Below, one piece after another: positions 1-6,978 of a stretch of 20,440 nt of DNA; position 1 is the stretch's first letter, and each line of letters opens with the position of its first letter. The stretch covers positions 1 through 20,440 of the forward strand of contig CAYQOU010000071.1 in NCBI GenBank assembly GCA_964419255.1, in the 5' to 3' direction. Below the pieces are notes generated by a model that saw nothing but the letters and a program-made list of their open reading frames with translations, was not told where the DNA came from and made no database searches. The position numbers and the translations under genes are program-made. The DNA is from CAZPHU01 sp964419255 (GTDB lineage: Bacteria; Fibrobacterota; Chitinivibrionia; Chitinivibrionales; CAYFVL01).

Positions 1-18
1 TAGTCTTCAGGAGTCTAT

Positions 19-3000
19 ATGGCACGACATATGGTCCCACATGATGGTAATTCGGCGACCGCGCATGTAGCCCATGCGGTTAACGAAGTGATTGCCATTT
101 ATCCTATTACACCTTCCTCTCCGATGGGTGAGATCTCCGATGAGAAATCGGCCCGCGGCGAGAAAAATATCTGGGGTACCGTTCCGGTGATCTCAGAGCT
201 TCAGTCGGAGGGTGGAGCGGCTGGTGCGGTTCACGGTGCTTTGAGCACCGGGGCGCTGACCACCACATTTACCGCCTCCCAGGGTCTTCTTCTGATGATC
301 CCGAATATGTACAAGATTGCCGGTGAGCTGACGCCAACAGTTTTTCATGTCAGTGCACGTTCGCTTGCCGCTCAGGCATTGTCGATTTTCGGTGATCATA
401 GTGATGTGATGTCTGTTCGCCAGACCGGTTTTTCTCTTTTGGCCTCCGCAAGCGTTCAGGAAGCCATGGATATGGCACTGATTGCACATGCATCCACACT
501 GGAATCACGTGTTCCGTTCCTGCACTTCTTCGACGGTTTTCGAGTATCTCACGAAATCCAGAAAGTCGAAGAGCTGACCATGGAAGATATCCGCTCGATG
601 ATCAACGACGAATATGTTCATGCTCATCGCGCCCGCGGACTCAGCCCCGACCATCCGAATATAAAGGGTACATCCCAGAACCCGGATGTGTATTTCACCG
701 GTCGTGAAACCGTGAACAAGTACTACGAAGCCACTCCGGCAATCGTACAAAAATACATGGATCAGTTTGCAAAGCTGACCGGCCGCGCGTACAAGCTTTT
801 CGATTATGTCGGTGCTCCAGATGCCGAAAAGGTTATCATCGCGATGGGTTCCGGTGTCGAAACCATCCACGAGACTGTCAATTATATGGTTGAACGCGGT
901 GAGAAGGTCGGCCTCGTGAAGGTTCGCCTGTTCCGTCCGTTCGACACTTCGGCTCTGATTAACGCCATTCCTCAAAGCGTCAAGAAGATCGCTGTTCTCG
1001 ACCGTACAAAAGAGCCTGGTTCACTGGGTGAGCCTCTGTATGAAGATGTTCGTACAGCAATCGGTGAGGCTCTGGAAGACGGCACGGCTCCGTTTGCAGC
1101 ATGGCCCAAGGTTATCGGCGGTCGATACGCTCTGGGATCGGCTGAATTCACCCCGGCAATGGTTAAGGCTGTCTACGATGAACTCGATACCGAAAAACCG
1201 AAAAGACATTTTACCATCGGTATCGATGACGATGTCACCGGAACATCACTGGCCTACGATCCCACTTTCAGCACCGAAAGTAAAAGCGTCTATCGCGCGA
1301 TGTTCTACGGTCTGGGCTCAGATGGTACCGTCGGTGCCAACAAGAACTCAATCAAGATTATCGGACAGGAAACAGACAACTACGCACAGGGTTACTTTGT
1401 GTACGACTCCAAGAAAGCCGGCGCGATGACCGTATCGCATCTACGTTTCGGCCCAGAGAAGATACGCAGTCCGTACCTGATCTCGCGTGCGAATTTCCTG
1501 GCCTGTCATAACTTCTCGTTCCTCGAAAAGTATGACATGCTGTCGAATCTGGAAGATGGCGGAACATTTCTTCTGACATCCCCCTACGACAAAAACACGA
1601 TCTGGGAAAAACTCCCGGGCCGCGTACAGAAACAGATCATCGATAAGAAAATCACGTTTTATGTTATCGATGCGATCCGTATTGCCGAGGAACTTGGCCT
1701 TGGTGCTCGTATCAACGTGATCATGCAGACCGCTTTCTTCAAGATTTCCGGTATCATGGACATCGACAAAGCAGTGACTGCGATCAAGGGAGCCATCAAG
1801 AAGACATACGGGACGAAGGGTGAGACCGTGGTCAACATGAACTACGCAGCGGTTGATAAGGGCCTGGAAAACATCGAAGAGGTTGAAGTACCTTCCGAGA
1901 TCACCAACCCTGTTGCCGAGCTCGCCAGTGTTGCCGATGATGCTCCTGAGTTTGTGAAAAATGTCACTGCCAAGATCATGAAACAGGAAGGTTCGAAGCT
2001 AAAGACTTCCGAAATGCCTGCCGATGGAACCTGGCCGACAGGAACCACTCAGTACGAGAAACGCAACATCGCGGTGAACGTTCCGGACTGGAACTCCGAT
2101 ACCTGTATTCAGTGTGGGCGCTGCTCGCTGGTTTGTCCACATGCGGTCATCCGTCCGAAAGCCTACGAGGAAAAGCATCTCGAAGGTGCTCCGGGGAGTT
2201 TCAAGTCTACCGATGCCAAGGGTAAAGAACTTGCGGGGCTGAAATATACCCTGCAAATCTCTCCGGAAGATTGTACCGGATGTGGCGTCTGCGTGGAAAA
2301 CTGTCCTGCAAAGGCAAAGGAAGCCATCAAGATGGTTCCTCAGGCAAGTGTCAAAGATCAGCAGAAAGCCAACTTTGAGTTTTTCCTCACTATTCCAGAA
2401 ACTGATCCATCAAAATACGATCGTGTTACACTCAAAGGCAGTCAGTTTATCAAGCCGCTGTTTGAGTTTAGCGGTGCGTGTGCAGGCTGTGGTGAAACAG
2501 CGTATATAAAGCTGGTTTCGCAGCTTTTCGGTGATCGCGCGCTTATCGCAAACGCAACAGGATGTTCCTCGATTTATGGCGGAAACCTCCCGACCACCCC
2601 GTACACAAAACGTGCAGATGGTCGTGGTCCGGCATGGAACAACTCTCTGTTCGAAGACAACGCAGAGCTTGCGTTCGGTATGCGTCTGACGGTCGACAAG
2701 TTCAAAGAGTATGCTAAAGAACTTGCGCAGAAGATCGTTGCCGACGGCAAGTGCGGTGATGCCGAAACACGTAACCTTCTTGGCGAAATCCTGAATGCCG
2801 ACCAGTCGACACAGGCCGCTATCGAAGATCAGCGTGGACGCGTTGCCAAGGTCACCGAAGCGTTGTCAAAGTGCGACTGTGCCGAGTGCAAAAGCTTTAT
2901 CACCGTTGCCGACTACCTGGTCGAGAAATCGGTTTGGGCATTCGGTGGTGACGGTTGGGCATACGATATCGGTTACGGCGGTCTGGACCACGTTCTTGCC

Positions 3001-3570
3001 CAGGGCAAAAACGTCAACATTCTGGTCGTAGACACCGAGGTGTATTCCAACACCGGTGGACAATCTTCGAAGGCTACCCCCATGGGCGCGGTCGCCAAGT
3101 TTGCCGCCAGCGGTAAGCCGGTGATGAAGAAAGACCTTGGTATGATTGCCATGAGCTACGGTTATGTTTACGTCGCCAAGGTGGCTTTAGGCGCAAACCC
3201 GAACCAGGTTGTCAAGGCAATCGCAGAGGCCGGAGCCTACAACGGACCGTCACTGATTCTCGCTTACGCAAACTGCATCGCCCACGGTATCAACATGACC
3301 GAGGGACTTGCAGAACAGAAGAAAGCTGTGGAATCAGGACACTGGCCGCTGTATCGCTACAACCCGGATTTGACGGCGCAGGGTAAGAATCCGCTTTCTC
3401 TGGACAGTAAAGATCCTTCCATGCCTCTGGCAGATTACGCGCTCGGTGAAAACCGTTATCGTATCCTCCAGAAAAGCAATCCGGAAGCATCGAAAAAGCT
3501 GCTGGATGAGGCGCAGGAATACGTTACCGCACGGTTCAAGATGCTCAAGGATCTTGCCCAGATGCAGTAA
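19..3570 (+). CDS. nifJ: Pyruvate:ferredoxin (flavodoxin) oxidoreductase
   Basis: This 1183-residue single-chain PFOR oxidatively decarboxylates pyruvate with CoA to acetyl-CoA and CO2, passing electrons to ferredoxin or flavodoxin in the cytoplasm. The length is normal and the domain order is complete: pyrimidine-binding domain (about 1-240), domain II (about 255-370), gamma-type domain (about 415-610), dicluster ferredoxin domain (about 680-775) and TPP-binding domain (about 815-1110). Two 4Fe-4S sites are visible at C696/C699/C702/C706 and C752/C755/C758/C762. The proximal cluster ligands are C821, C824, C849 and C1086. T31, E64 and R114 match the substrate and cofactor residues known from Desulfovibrio PFOR, and GDGWAYDIGYGG (978-989) is the TPP/Mg motif. 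The start is set by AGGAG five bases before ATG. The gene stands alone, followed by a strong terminator; its promoter lies outside the window. I see nothing broken. Confidence 0.98.
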   Translation: MARHMVPHDGNSATAHVAHAVNEVIAIYPITPSSPMGEISDEKSARGEKNIWGTVPVISELQSEGGAAGAVHGALSTGALTTTFTASQGLLLMIPNMYKIAGELTPTVFHVSARSLAAQALSIFGDHSDVMSVRQTGFSLLASASVQEAMDMALIAHASTLESRVPFLHFFDGFRVSHEIQKVEELTMEDIRSMINDEYVHAHRARGLSPDHPNIKGTSQNPDVYFTGRETVNKYYEATPAIVQKYMDQFAKLTGRAYKLFDYVGAPDAEKVIIAMGSGVETIHETVNYMVERGEKVGLVKVRLFRPFDTSALINAIPQSVKKIAVLDRTKEPGSLGEPLYEDVRTAIGEALEDGTAPFAAWPKVIGGRYALGSAEFTPAMVKAVYDELDTEKPKRHFTIGIDDDVTGTSLAYDPTFSTESKSVYRAMFYGLGSDGTVGANKNSIKIIGQETDNYAQGYFVYDSKKAGAMTVSHLRFGPEKIRSPYLISRANFLACHNFSFLEKYDMLSNLEDGGTFLLTSPYDKNTIWEKLPGRVQKQIIDKKITFYVIDAIRIAEELGLGARINVIMQTAFFKISGIMDIDKAVTAIKGAIKKTYGTKGETVVNMNYAAVDKGLENIEEVEVPSEITNPVAELASVADDAPEFVKNVTAKIMKQEGSKLKTSEMPADGTWPTGTTQYEKRNIAVNVPDWNSDTCIQCGRCSLVCPHAVIRPKAYEEKHLEGAPGSFKSTDAKGKELAGLKYTLQISPEDCTGCGVCVENCPAKAKEAIKMVPQASVKDQQKANFEFFLTIPETDPSKYDRVTLKGSQFIKPLFEFSGACAGCGETAYIKLVSQLFGDRALIANATGCSSIYGGNLPTTPYTKRADGRGPAWNNSLFEDNAELAFGMRLTVDKFKEYAKELAQKIVADGKCGDAETRNLLGEILNADQSTQAAIEDQRGRVAKVTEALSKCDCAECKSFITVADYLVEKSVWAFGGDGWAYDIGYGGLDHVLAQGKNVNILVVDTEVYSNTGGQSSKATPMGAVAKFAASGKPVMKKDLGMIAMSYGYVYVAKVALGANPNQVVKAIAEAGAYNGPSLILAYANCIAHGINMTEGLAEQKKAVESGHWPLYRYNPDLTAQGKNPLSLDSKDPSMPLADYALGENRYRILQKSNPEASKKLLDEAQEYVTARFKMLKDLAQMQ

Positions 3571-3603
3571 CCAAAGAGGGTTAATCATCTTCTTTAATAA
3601 ACG

Positions 3604-3634
3604 AAGGCCGGCGATTCTCGCCGGCCTTTTTTTT
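3604..3634 (+). terminator. Intrinsic terminator of nifJ
   Basis: An 11-bp GC-rich perfect stem (AAGGCCGGCGA at 3604-3614 pairing with 3618-3628) has a three-base loop and runs into a tract of eight T. It sits 34 bases after the nifJ stop codon, so it is the expected rho-independent terminator for that gene. Confidence 0.93.
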
Positions 3635-3940
3635 CATACTGATGCACCCCTCCAAACCTCCCTCTGGCAAGGGGAAAGCTAACATGGTCTCCGGCCCCTA
3701 AAGGCGAGTAACAGCCTTAAGTCTTCCTTACCAATAGATAGGTGTCCAGCCGATGCGTTTACACCTGAACGTATGAGGTGTATTTCCATATTTTTGGCAG
3801 GGGTAGGAATTAGGGTGTAAGGACAAGAGTTAGAAAAAGGCGTAAAATGCGTTTGCCTATTCCTTCCTTGATTCTCCGTCCTGTCCAGCATGCTTAATGA
3901 AAGGAGCGCAATCATCGATTCCGCCATTTCATTTCAGGAA
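3635..3940. other. Intergenic region between convergent units, no supported gene
   Basis: About 300 bases lie between the nifJ terminator and the tRNA-His terminator. The only open frame of note is a minus-strand one of 82 codons (3679-3927), which lacks a Shine-Dalgarno sequence and resembles no family I know, so I do not call it a gene. Small structures are present: an imperfect hairpin TCCCT/AGGGGA near 3659-3675, and a perfect 7-bp inverted repeat, TACACCT (3760-3766) with AGGTGTA (3776-3782). It could be a decayed element or plain spacer. Confidence 0.5.
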
Positions 3941-3944
3941 AGAA

Positions 3945-3976
3945 AAAAAGGCCCGCCTTATCAGCGAAGCCTTTTT
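3945..3976 (-). terminator. Intrinsic terminator after tRNA-His
   Basis: Read on the minus strand, AAAAAGGC pairs with GCCTTTTT around an inner region that can form a further CGC/GCG pairing. The stem runs into a T tract (complement of the A run at 3943-3949). It begins about 20 bases after the tRNA 3' end, so it probably ends the tRNA-His transcript. The A and T tracts on both sides mean it could also act as a back-up stop for plus-strand reading. Confidence 0.75.
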
Positions 3977-3997
3977 ATCATGCAAAGGAGTTGATTT

Positions 3998-4075
3998 TGG
4001 GGTGAGTGATGGGACTCGAACCCACAACAACTGGAACCACAATCCAGTGCTCTAACCGATTGAACTACACTCACC
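3998..4075 (-). tRNA. tRNA-His (anticodon GTG)
   Basis: The minus strand folds into a full cloverleaf. It has a 7-bp acceptor stem (GTGAGTG with CACTCAC), the D-arm sequence TAGTTCAATCGGTTAGAGC, anticodon stem CTGGA/TCCAG with loop TTGTGGT, and a T-arm containing GGTTCGAGTCC. The anticodon GTG at 4038-4040 reads histidine codons. The histidine identity element is present: an extra G at position -1 (4075) faces C73 (4001). The 3' CCA (3998-4000) is encoded in the DNA. A likely promoter lies just upstream and a terminator just downstream, so it can be expressed on its own, although it also lies 52 bases behind a protein gene on the same strand. Confidence 0.97.
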
Positions 4076-4086
4076 ACAAGTCTTCT

Positions 4087-4115
4087 AAAATACTACATTC
4101 TAAAAAATAATGCAA
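4087..4115 (-). promoter_or_regulatory. Likely sigma-70 type promoter of tRNA-His
   Basis: On the minus strand a -35-like TTGCAT (4110-4115) and a -10-like TATTTT (4087-4092) are separated by exactly 17 bases. The -10 box ends 11 bases before the mature tRNA 5' end. Spacing and position suit a tRNA promoter. The boxes each match the consensus at four or five of six positions, and no measurement supports them. Confidence 0.5.
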
Positions 4116-4127
4116 TCCTGAAGAATG

Positions 4128-5048
4128 CTATTTCTTCTCAGGAATTAATACAGCACTGCTCCAGGTAGCAGGTATGAACATCTCAGCCTGTTGAGGCAGT
4201 GAAAAACCATCGCCGTTTTTCTGGGATAATAAGATTGCCAGCCCGAACCTTCTCCCTTCAAAAGGCAAGAATCCAATATCATGCCACGGAATGGATATCA
4301 TAATCTGATTATCATTTTCCGCCTTTTCAATTGAAGAATACCAGCGTTTTCTTTCATATTCAATCGAATCGCCTTTAAATGATCTGGTGAAATTATAGGT
4401 GAGCAGAGTGTCAGATGAATCGGAATAGCTAATATATCGATCAGAAAAGGAGGTAAACGCGTTTTTCCCATTTTTACCGTCAAAAGCAAAAGTGATCGTG
4501 CCTGCTTCATCTTTTTCTTTTCTCAGGTAAATATAGAGCAAACTATCTGTATAACCGGCCCCGACACCATACGACTGAACAGATAACACTGAATCCCCAA
4601 GAGCCTCACCCAGAGTCGGGGCATCGGAGACCTCGTCCACTTCTCGTACATTCAGAAGTGTATCCTCTTCCGCTGATTCAATCATGGCTAATCCCAATGG
4701 GGCAATACTGCCCTGCTTATCGGCCCCAGGAATACTCCACTGGATTTCGAGAAAACTTTGCCCCCCGATTGTTTTCTCATCTACCGCACCAATCGATATA
4801 TTCTCAGGAAAATCCTGAATTGAGAATGTCCTATTGGAAATTGCAGTCTGTCTGCCGGCTTGGTTTTTTAGGAGTTTTACACGAATTGAATTCTGCTCCA
4901 GGGCTGCTGTATCCATAAGGATATTGGCCTCTACTTTCGGATCCCGCAAAGTCATCCATGGTGCCGGTTCATTGAATACCACCACCTGTGAAAAAACGCC
5001 TGTTATGGCACTAACACACATCAGAGATACATATACTAGATTTTTCAT
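4128..5048 (-). CDS. Secreted beta-rich protein of unknown function, possible CBM9/DOMON-like C-terminus
   Basis: I do not recognise this 306-residue protein. Residues 1-20 look like a Sec signal peptide: K3 near the N-terminus, a hydrophobic stretch, and a likely cleavage after VFS at 18-20. No lipobox cysteine is present, so a periplasmic or exported soluble protein is expected. The rest is rich in alternating hydrophobic, Ser and Thr residues, typical of beta structure, without further membrane segments. The C-terminal part (about 165-306) contains ISIPWHDIGFLPFEGRRFGL (251-270) followed by a Trp-containing end, loosely like the closing strands of family 9 carbohydrate-binding and DOMON domains. 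That is a weak resemblance, not a firm assignment. GGGGAG lies about 10 bases before the ATG. The gene is flanked by the fba terminator upstream and tRNA-His downstream, so it appears to be a single-gene unit. Confidence 0.75.
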   Translation of the reverse strand: MKNLVYVSLMCVSAITGVFSQVVVFNEPAPWMTLRDPKVEANILMDTAALEQNSIRVKLLKNQAGRQTAISNRTFSIQDFPENISIGAVDEKTIGGQSFLEIQWSIPGADKQGSIAPLGLAMIESAEEDTLLNVREVDEVSDAPTLGEALGDSVLSVQSYGVGAGYTDSLLYIYLRKEKDEAGTITFAFDGKNGKNAFTSFSDRYISYSDSSDTLLTYNFTRSFKGDSIEYERKRWYSSIEKAENDNQIMISIPWHDIGFLPFEGRRFGLAILLSQKNGDGFSLPQQAEMFIPATWSSAVLIPEKK

Positions 5049-5070
5049 GATCTCAGAGCTCCCCTGGTCG

Positions 5071-5076
5071 AGTATA
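5071..5076 (-). promoter_or_regulatory. Possible -10 box for the secreted-protein gene
   Basis: TATACT on the minus strand matches the sigma-70 -10 consensus at five of six positions and lies 22 bases before the start codon, leaving a short leader that contains GGGGAG. No convincing -35 box is seen at the proper distance; the upstream stretch is A/T-rich. Confidence 0.3.
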
Positions 5077-5110
5077 AATCATTTTCTTTTAAAATAAGAT
5101 ACGCTAAGGG

Positions 5111-5150
5111 AAAAAAAAAGACACAGCGGCCTATAAGGCGCCGTGTCTTT
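5111..5150 (-). terminator. Intrinsic terminator after fructose-bisphosphate aldolase
   Basis: Read on the minus strand, AAAGACAC (complement of 5143-5150) pairs with GTGTCTTT (complement of 5117-5124). An imperfect GC-rich inner stem and a short A/T loop follow, then a tract of nine T. It starts 24 bases after the aldolase stop codon and separates that gene from the secreted-protein gene downstream. Confidence 0.88.
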
Positions 5151-5174
5151 TCAATCATATTCTTTTGCTACGGT

Positions 5175-6170
5175 TTATGCGCGCCCGGCACTTCCAAGAA
5201 CTTTTTCATTCTTCTCTATAATTATCTTCGTCAACTCTTCACGAGCAGGACCGAGATACTTTCGAGGATCAAATTCAGCCGGTTTTTCCGCAAATATCTT
5301 ACGTATGATTGCCGTTACAACCAGACGACCATCTGAATCGATATTGATTTTACATACGGCAGATTTCGCGGCTTTGCGCAGCTGATCCTCCGGTATGCCT
5401 ACAGCTGCCTTCAGCTGTCCACCGTTTGCATTGATTATTTCTACATATTTCGGAAGCACGGAACTTGAACCATGCAGCACAATCGCAAAACCAGGAATCC
5501 GCTCCTCGATTTCCTCGAGGATATCGAAACGAAGTGGCGGAGGTACAAGAACACCATTCTCATCCATTGTGCACTGTTCGGGCTTGAACTTGAAAGCACC
5601 ATGGGAAGTACCGATCGAAATGGCAAGTGAATCGACACCTGTTTTATTAACGAAATCTTCAACCTGCTCAGGTTGGGTGTAGATTGACTTTGCAGCCACA
5701 ACATCATCTTCTATTCCTGCAAGCACTCCCAACTCACCCTCGACGGTGACATCATGTTTGTGCGCATATTCTACAACTCGAGATGTAAGCTCTACATTCT
5801 CTTCATATGACAGATGTGATCCATCTATCATTACATTGGAAAATCCGTTTTCGATACATGATACACACAGCTCATAACTGTCGCCATGATCAAGGTTAAG
5901 AGCTATTGGTATATCGTATCCCTGCTCCTTTGCCATCTGAACGGCACCCTCGGCCATATAACGCAGCATGGTCTGATTGGCATACTTACGGGCACCTGAG
6001 GACACCTGAAGGATAACCGGTGACTTGGACTGTCCGCAACCGTTTATGATTGCCTGAAGCTGCTCCATGTTGTTGAAATTGTACGCAGGTACAGCATACC
6101 CGCCCTCTTTTGCTTTCTTGAACATCTCTCTGGTATTCACCAATCCGAGATCTTTGAAACTAACTGCCAT
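5175..6170 (-). CDS. fba: Class II (metal-dependent) fructose-bisphosphate aldolase
   Basis: This 331-residue cytoplasmic enzyme cleaves fructose 1,6-bisphosphate to dihydroxyacetone phosphate and glyceraldehyde 3-phosphate in glycolysis, and runs the reverse in gluconeogenesis. Class II hallmarks are visible: NLDHGDS with D94 and H95 (catalytic Asp and metal ligand), MIDGSHLSYEEN (114-125), VEGELG (143-148), the metal ligands H190 in GTSHGAFKF and H233 in VLHGSSS, and the phosphate-binding KINIDSD (274-280). The protein is full length for the class IIB group. ATG is preceded by AAGGTGGAG. The gene lies downstream of the alpha operon but is separated from it by a hairpin terminator, and it has its own terminator, so it is probably its own transcription unit. 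A perfect inverted repeat lies in its leader region. Confidence 0.96.
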   Translation of the reverse strand: MAVSFKDLGLVNTREMFKKAKEGGYAVPAYNFNNMEQLQAIINGCGQSKSPVILQVSSGARKYANQTMLRYMAEGAVQMAKEQGYDIPIALNLDHGDSYELCVSCIENGFSNVMIDGSHLSYEENVELTSRVVEYAHKHDVTVEGELGVLAGIEDDVVAAKSIYTQPEQVEDFVNKTGVDSLAISIGTSHGAFKFKPEQCTMDENGVLVPPPLRFDILEEIEERIPGFAIVLHGSSSVLPKYVEIINANGGQLKAAVGIPEDQLRKAAKSAVCKINIDSDGRLVVTAIIRKIFAEKPAEFDPRKYLGPAREELTKIIIEKNEKVLGSAGRA

Positions 6171-6225
6171 ATCTCCACCTTTCTGGTAAAACTAAATGTC
6201 ACCTGTTTGGTGCTGGAACTCATAT

Positions 6226-6248
6226 TTTTGCTGTTTAATACAGCAAAA
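6226..6248. repeat. Perfect 9-bp inverted repeat upstream of fba
   Basis: TTTTGCTGT (6226-6234) and ACAGCAAAA (6240-6248) are exact inverted copies around the five-base spacer TTAAT. No T tract follows on either strand, so it does not look like a typical intrinsic terminator. It lies 56 to 78 bases before the aldolase ATG, between the alpha-operon terminator and fba. An operator or a structured leader element are both possible; this is inference from symmetry and position only. Confidence 0.5.
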
Positions 6249-6265
6249 CAGATCTACGAAGCCCA

Positions 6266-6309
6266 GTAAAATAAGAAATGCCCACAGAAAGAGTCTACTT
6301 TCGGCGGGC
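6266..6309 (-). terminator. Intrinsic terminator closing the alpha operon after rplQ
   Basis: Read on the minus strand, GCCCGC pairs with GTGGGC (one G-U pair). After one mismatch, GAAAG pairs with CTTTC around a six-base loop. A T-rich tail (ATTTCTTATTTTACT) follows. The stem lies 33 bases after the rplQ stop. The T tract is interrupted, so termination may be partial and some read-through into fba is possible. Confidence 0.72.
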
Positions 6310-6342
6310 AATTTTCTTCAATCTCAAAATATTGTTAGAAAC

Positions 6343-6936
6343 CTATTCTTTTCCATCCTCTTTCTTCTCTTCATTTTTCTCAGGAGAAGAAGCTTCCGGT
6401 TTTTGCTCTTCAGCAGCAGCTTTTTTTTCGGGAACCTGTTTTTCTTCAGGCTCCTGTTCCGTCTCTACCGCCTGAGGCTGTCTCTCCTCTTGGGGTTTCT
6501 GCGCTTTTTCTGCTGCAGCAGCCTTTTGCTTTTTGGCAGCTGCTGTTTTTGCTCTTTTCGGCCTCTGTGGCTCTTCCTGTCCACGACCGACAAGCTCAAT
6601 TATTGACATCTCAGCATTATCACCCCGTCTCTCCCCCAGCTTGAGAATACGGGTATACCCGCCCTCGCGATCTTTATAGGTGGGTGCGATATCATCAAAA
6701 AGCTTCTTCAAAACATCTTTGCTTTTTACGGATCGAGCTGCACGTCTGATATTATGAAGATCACCACGTTTTCCGTAAGTAATCAACCGCTCGACAAGGC
6801 TACGAACTTCTTTCGCCTTCGCGACGGTTGTTGTTACTCTTTCCTTGTCAAGTATCGAAGTCGCAAGATTATTGAGCATCGCTTTGCGATGACTTGCGGT
6901 ACGATTTAATTTTCTTCCCGATTTCAAATGGCGCAT
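6343..6936 (-). CDS. rplQ: 50S ribosomal protein L17 with long low-complexity C-terminal tail
   Basis: Residues 1 to about 119 form a standard L17, opening MRHLKSGRKLNRTASHRKAM and ending near NAEMSIIELVGR, which sits near the exit tunnel of the large subunit. L17 is commonly about 115-130 residues; this one is 197. The extra part (120-197) consists almost only of Ala, Lys, Glu, Pro and Gln: basic at first (PKRAK, AAAKKQK), then increasingly acidic (NEEKKEDGKE at the end), and so likely disordered. Similar charged tails occur on ribosomal proteins of some other bacterial groups. The reading frame is continuous and the stop is followed by a terminator, so a frameshift is unlikely. AAGG lies eight bases before ATG. 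It is the last gene of the cluster, 42 bases after rpoA. Confidence 0.95.
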   Translation of the reverse strand: MRHLKSGRKLNRTASHRKAMLNNLATSILDKERVTTTVAKAKEVRSLVERLITYGKRGDLHNIRRAARSVKSKDVLKKLFDDIAPTYKDREGGYTRILKLGERRGDNAEMSIIELVGRGQEEPQRPKRAKTAAAKKQKAAAAEKAQKPQEERQPQAVETEQEPEEKQVPEKKAAAEEQKPEASSPEKNEEKKEDGKE

Positions 6937-6978
6937 GACAGTTACCTTTTCTCCCTAATACGCTTTGGATGAAATAGA

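Noticed and set aside
505..975. 156-codon minus-strand frame opposite nifJ
   Set aside because: The plus-strand nifJ product is complete with all functional residues; this is an antisense shadow without a ribosome binding site.
3679..3927. 82-codon minus-strand open frame downstream of nifJ
   Set aside because: There is no Shine-Dalgarno before its ATG, no recognisable family, and an unremarkable composition; it is kept only as a low-interest note on the intergenic region.
5111..5150. Idea that the fba terminator hairpin is a riboswitch or a leader of the secreted-protein gene
   Set aside because: The stem followed by nine T on the minus strand right after the fba stop is fully explained as an intrinsic terminator, and it lies upstream of the likely -10 box of the next gene.
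6196..6606. Plus-strand 136-codon frame rich in Phe, Leu and Ser opposite rplQ
   Set aside because: It is the complement of the Glu/Lys-rich L17 tail; the hydrophobic look is a by-product of that codon composition.
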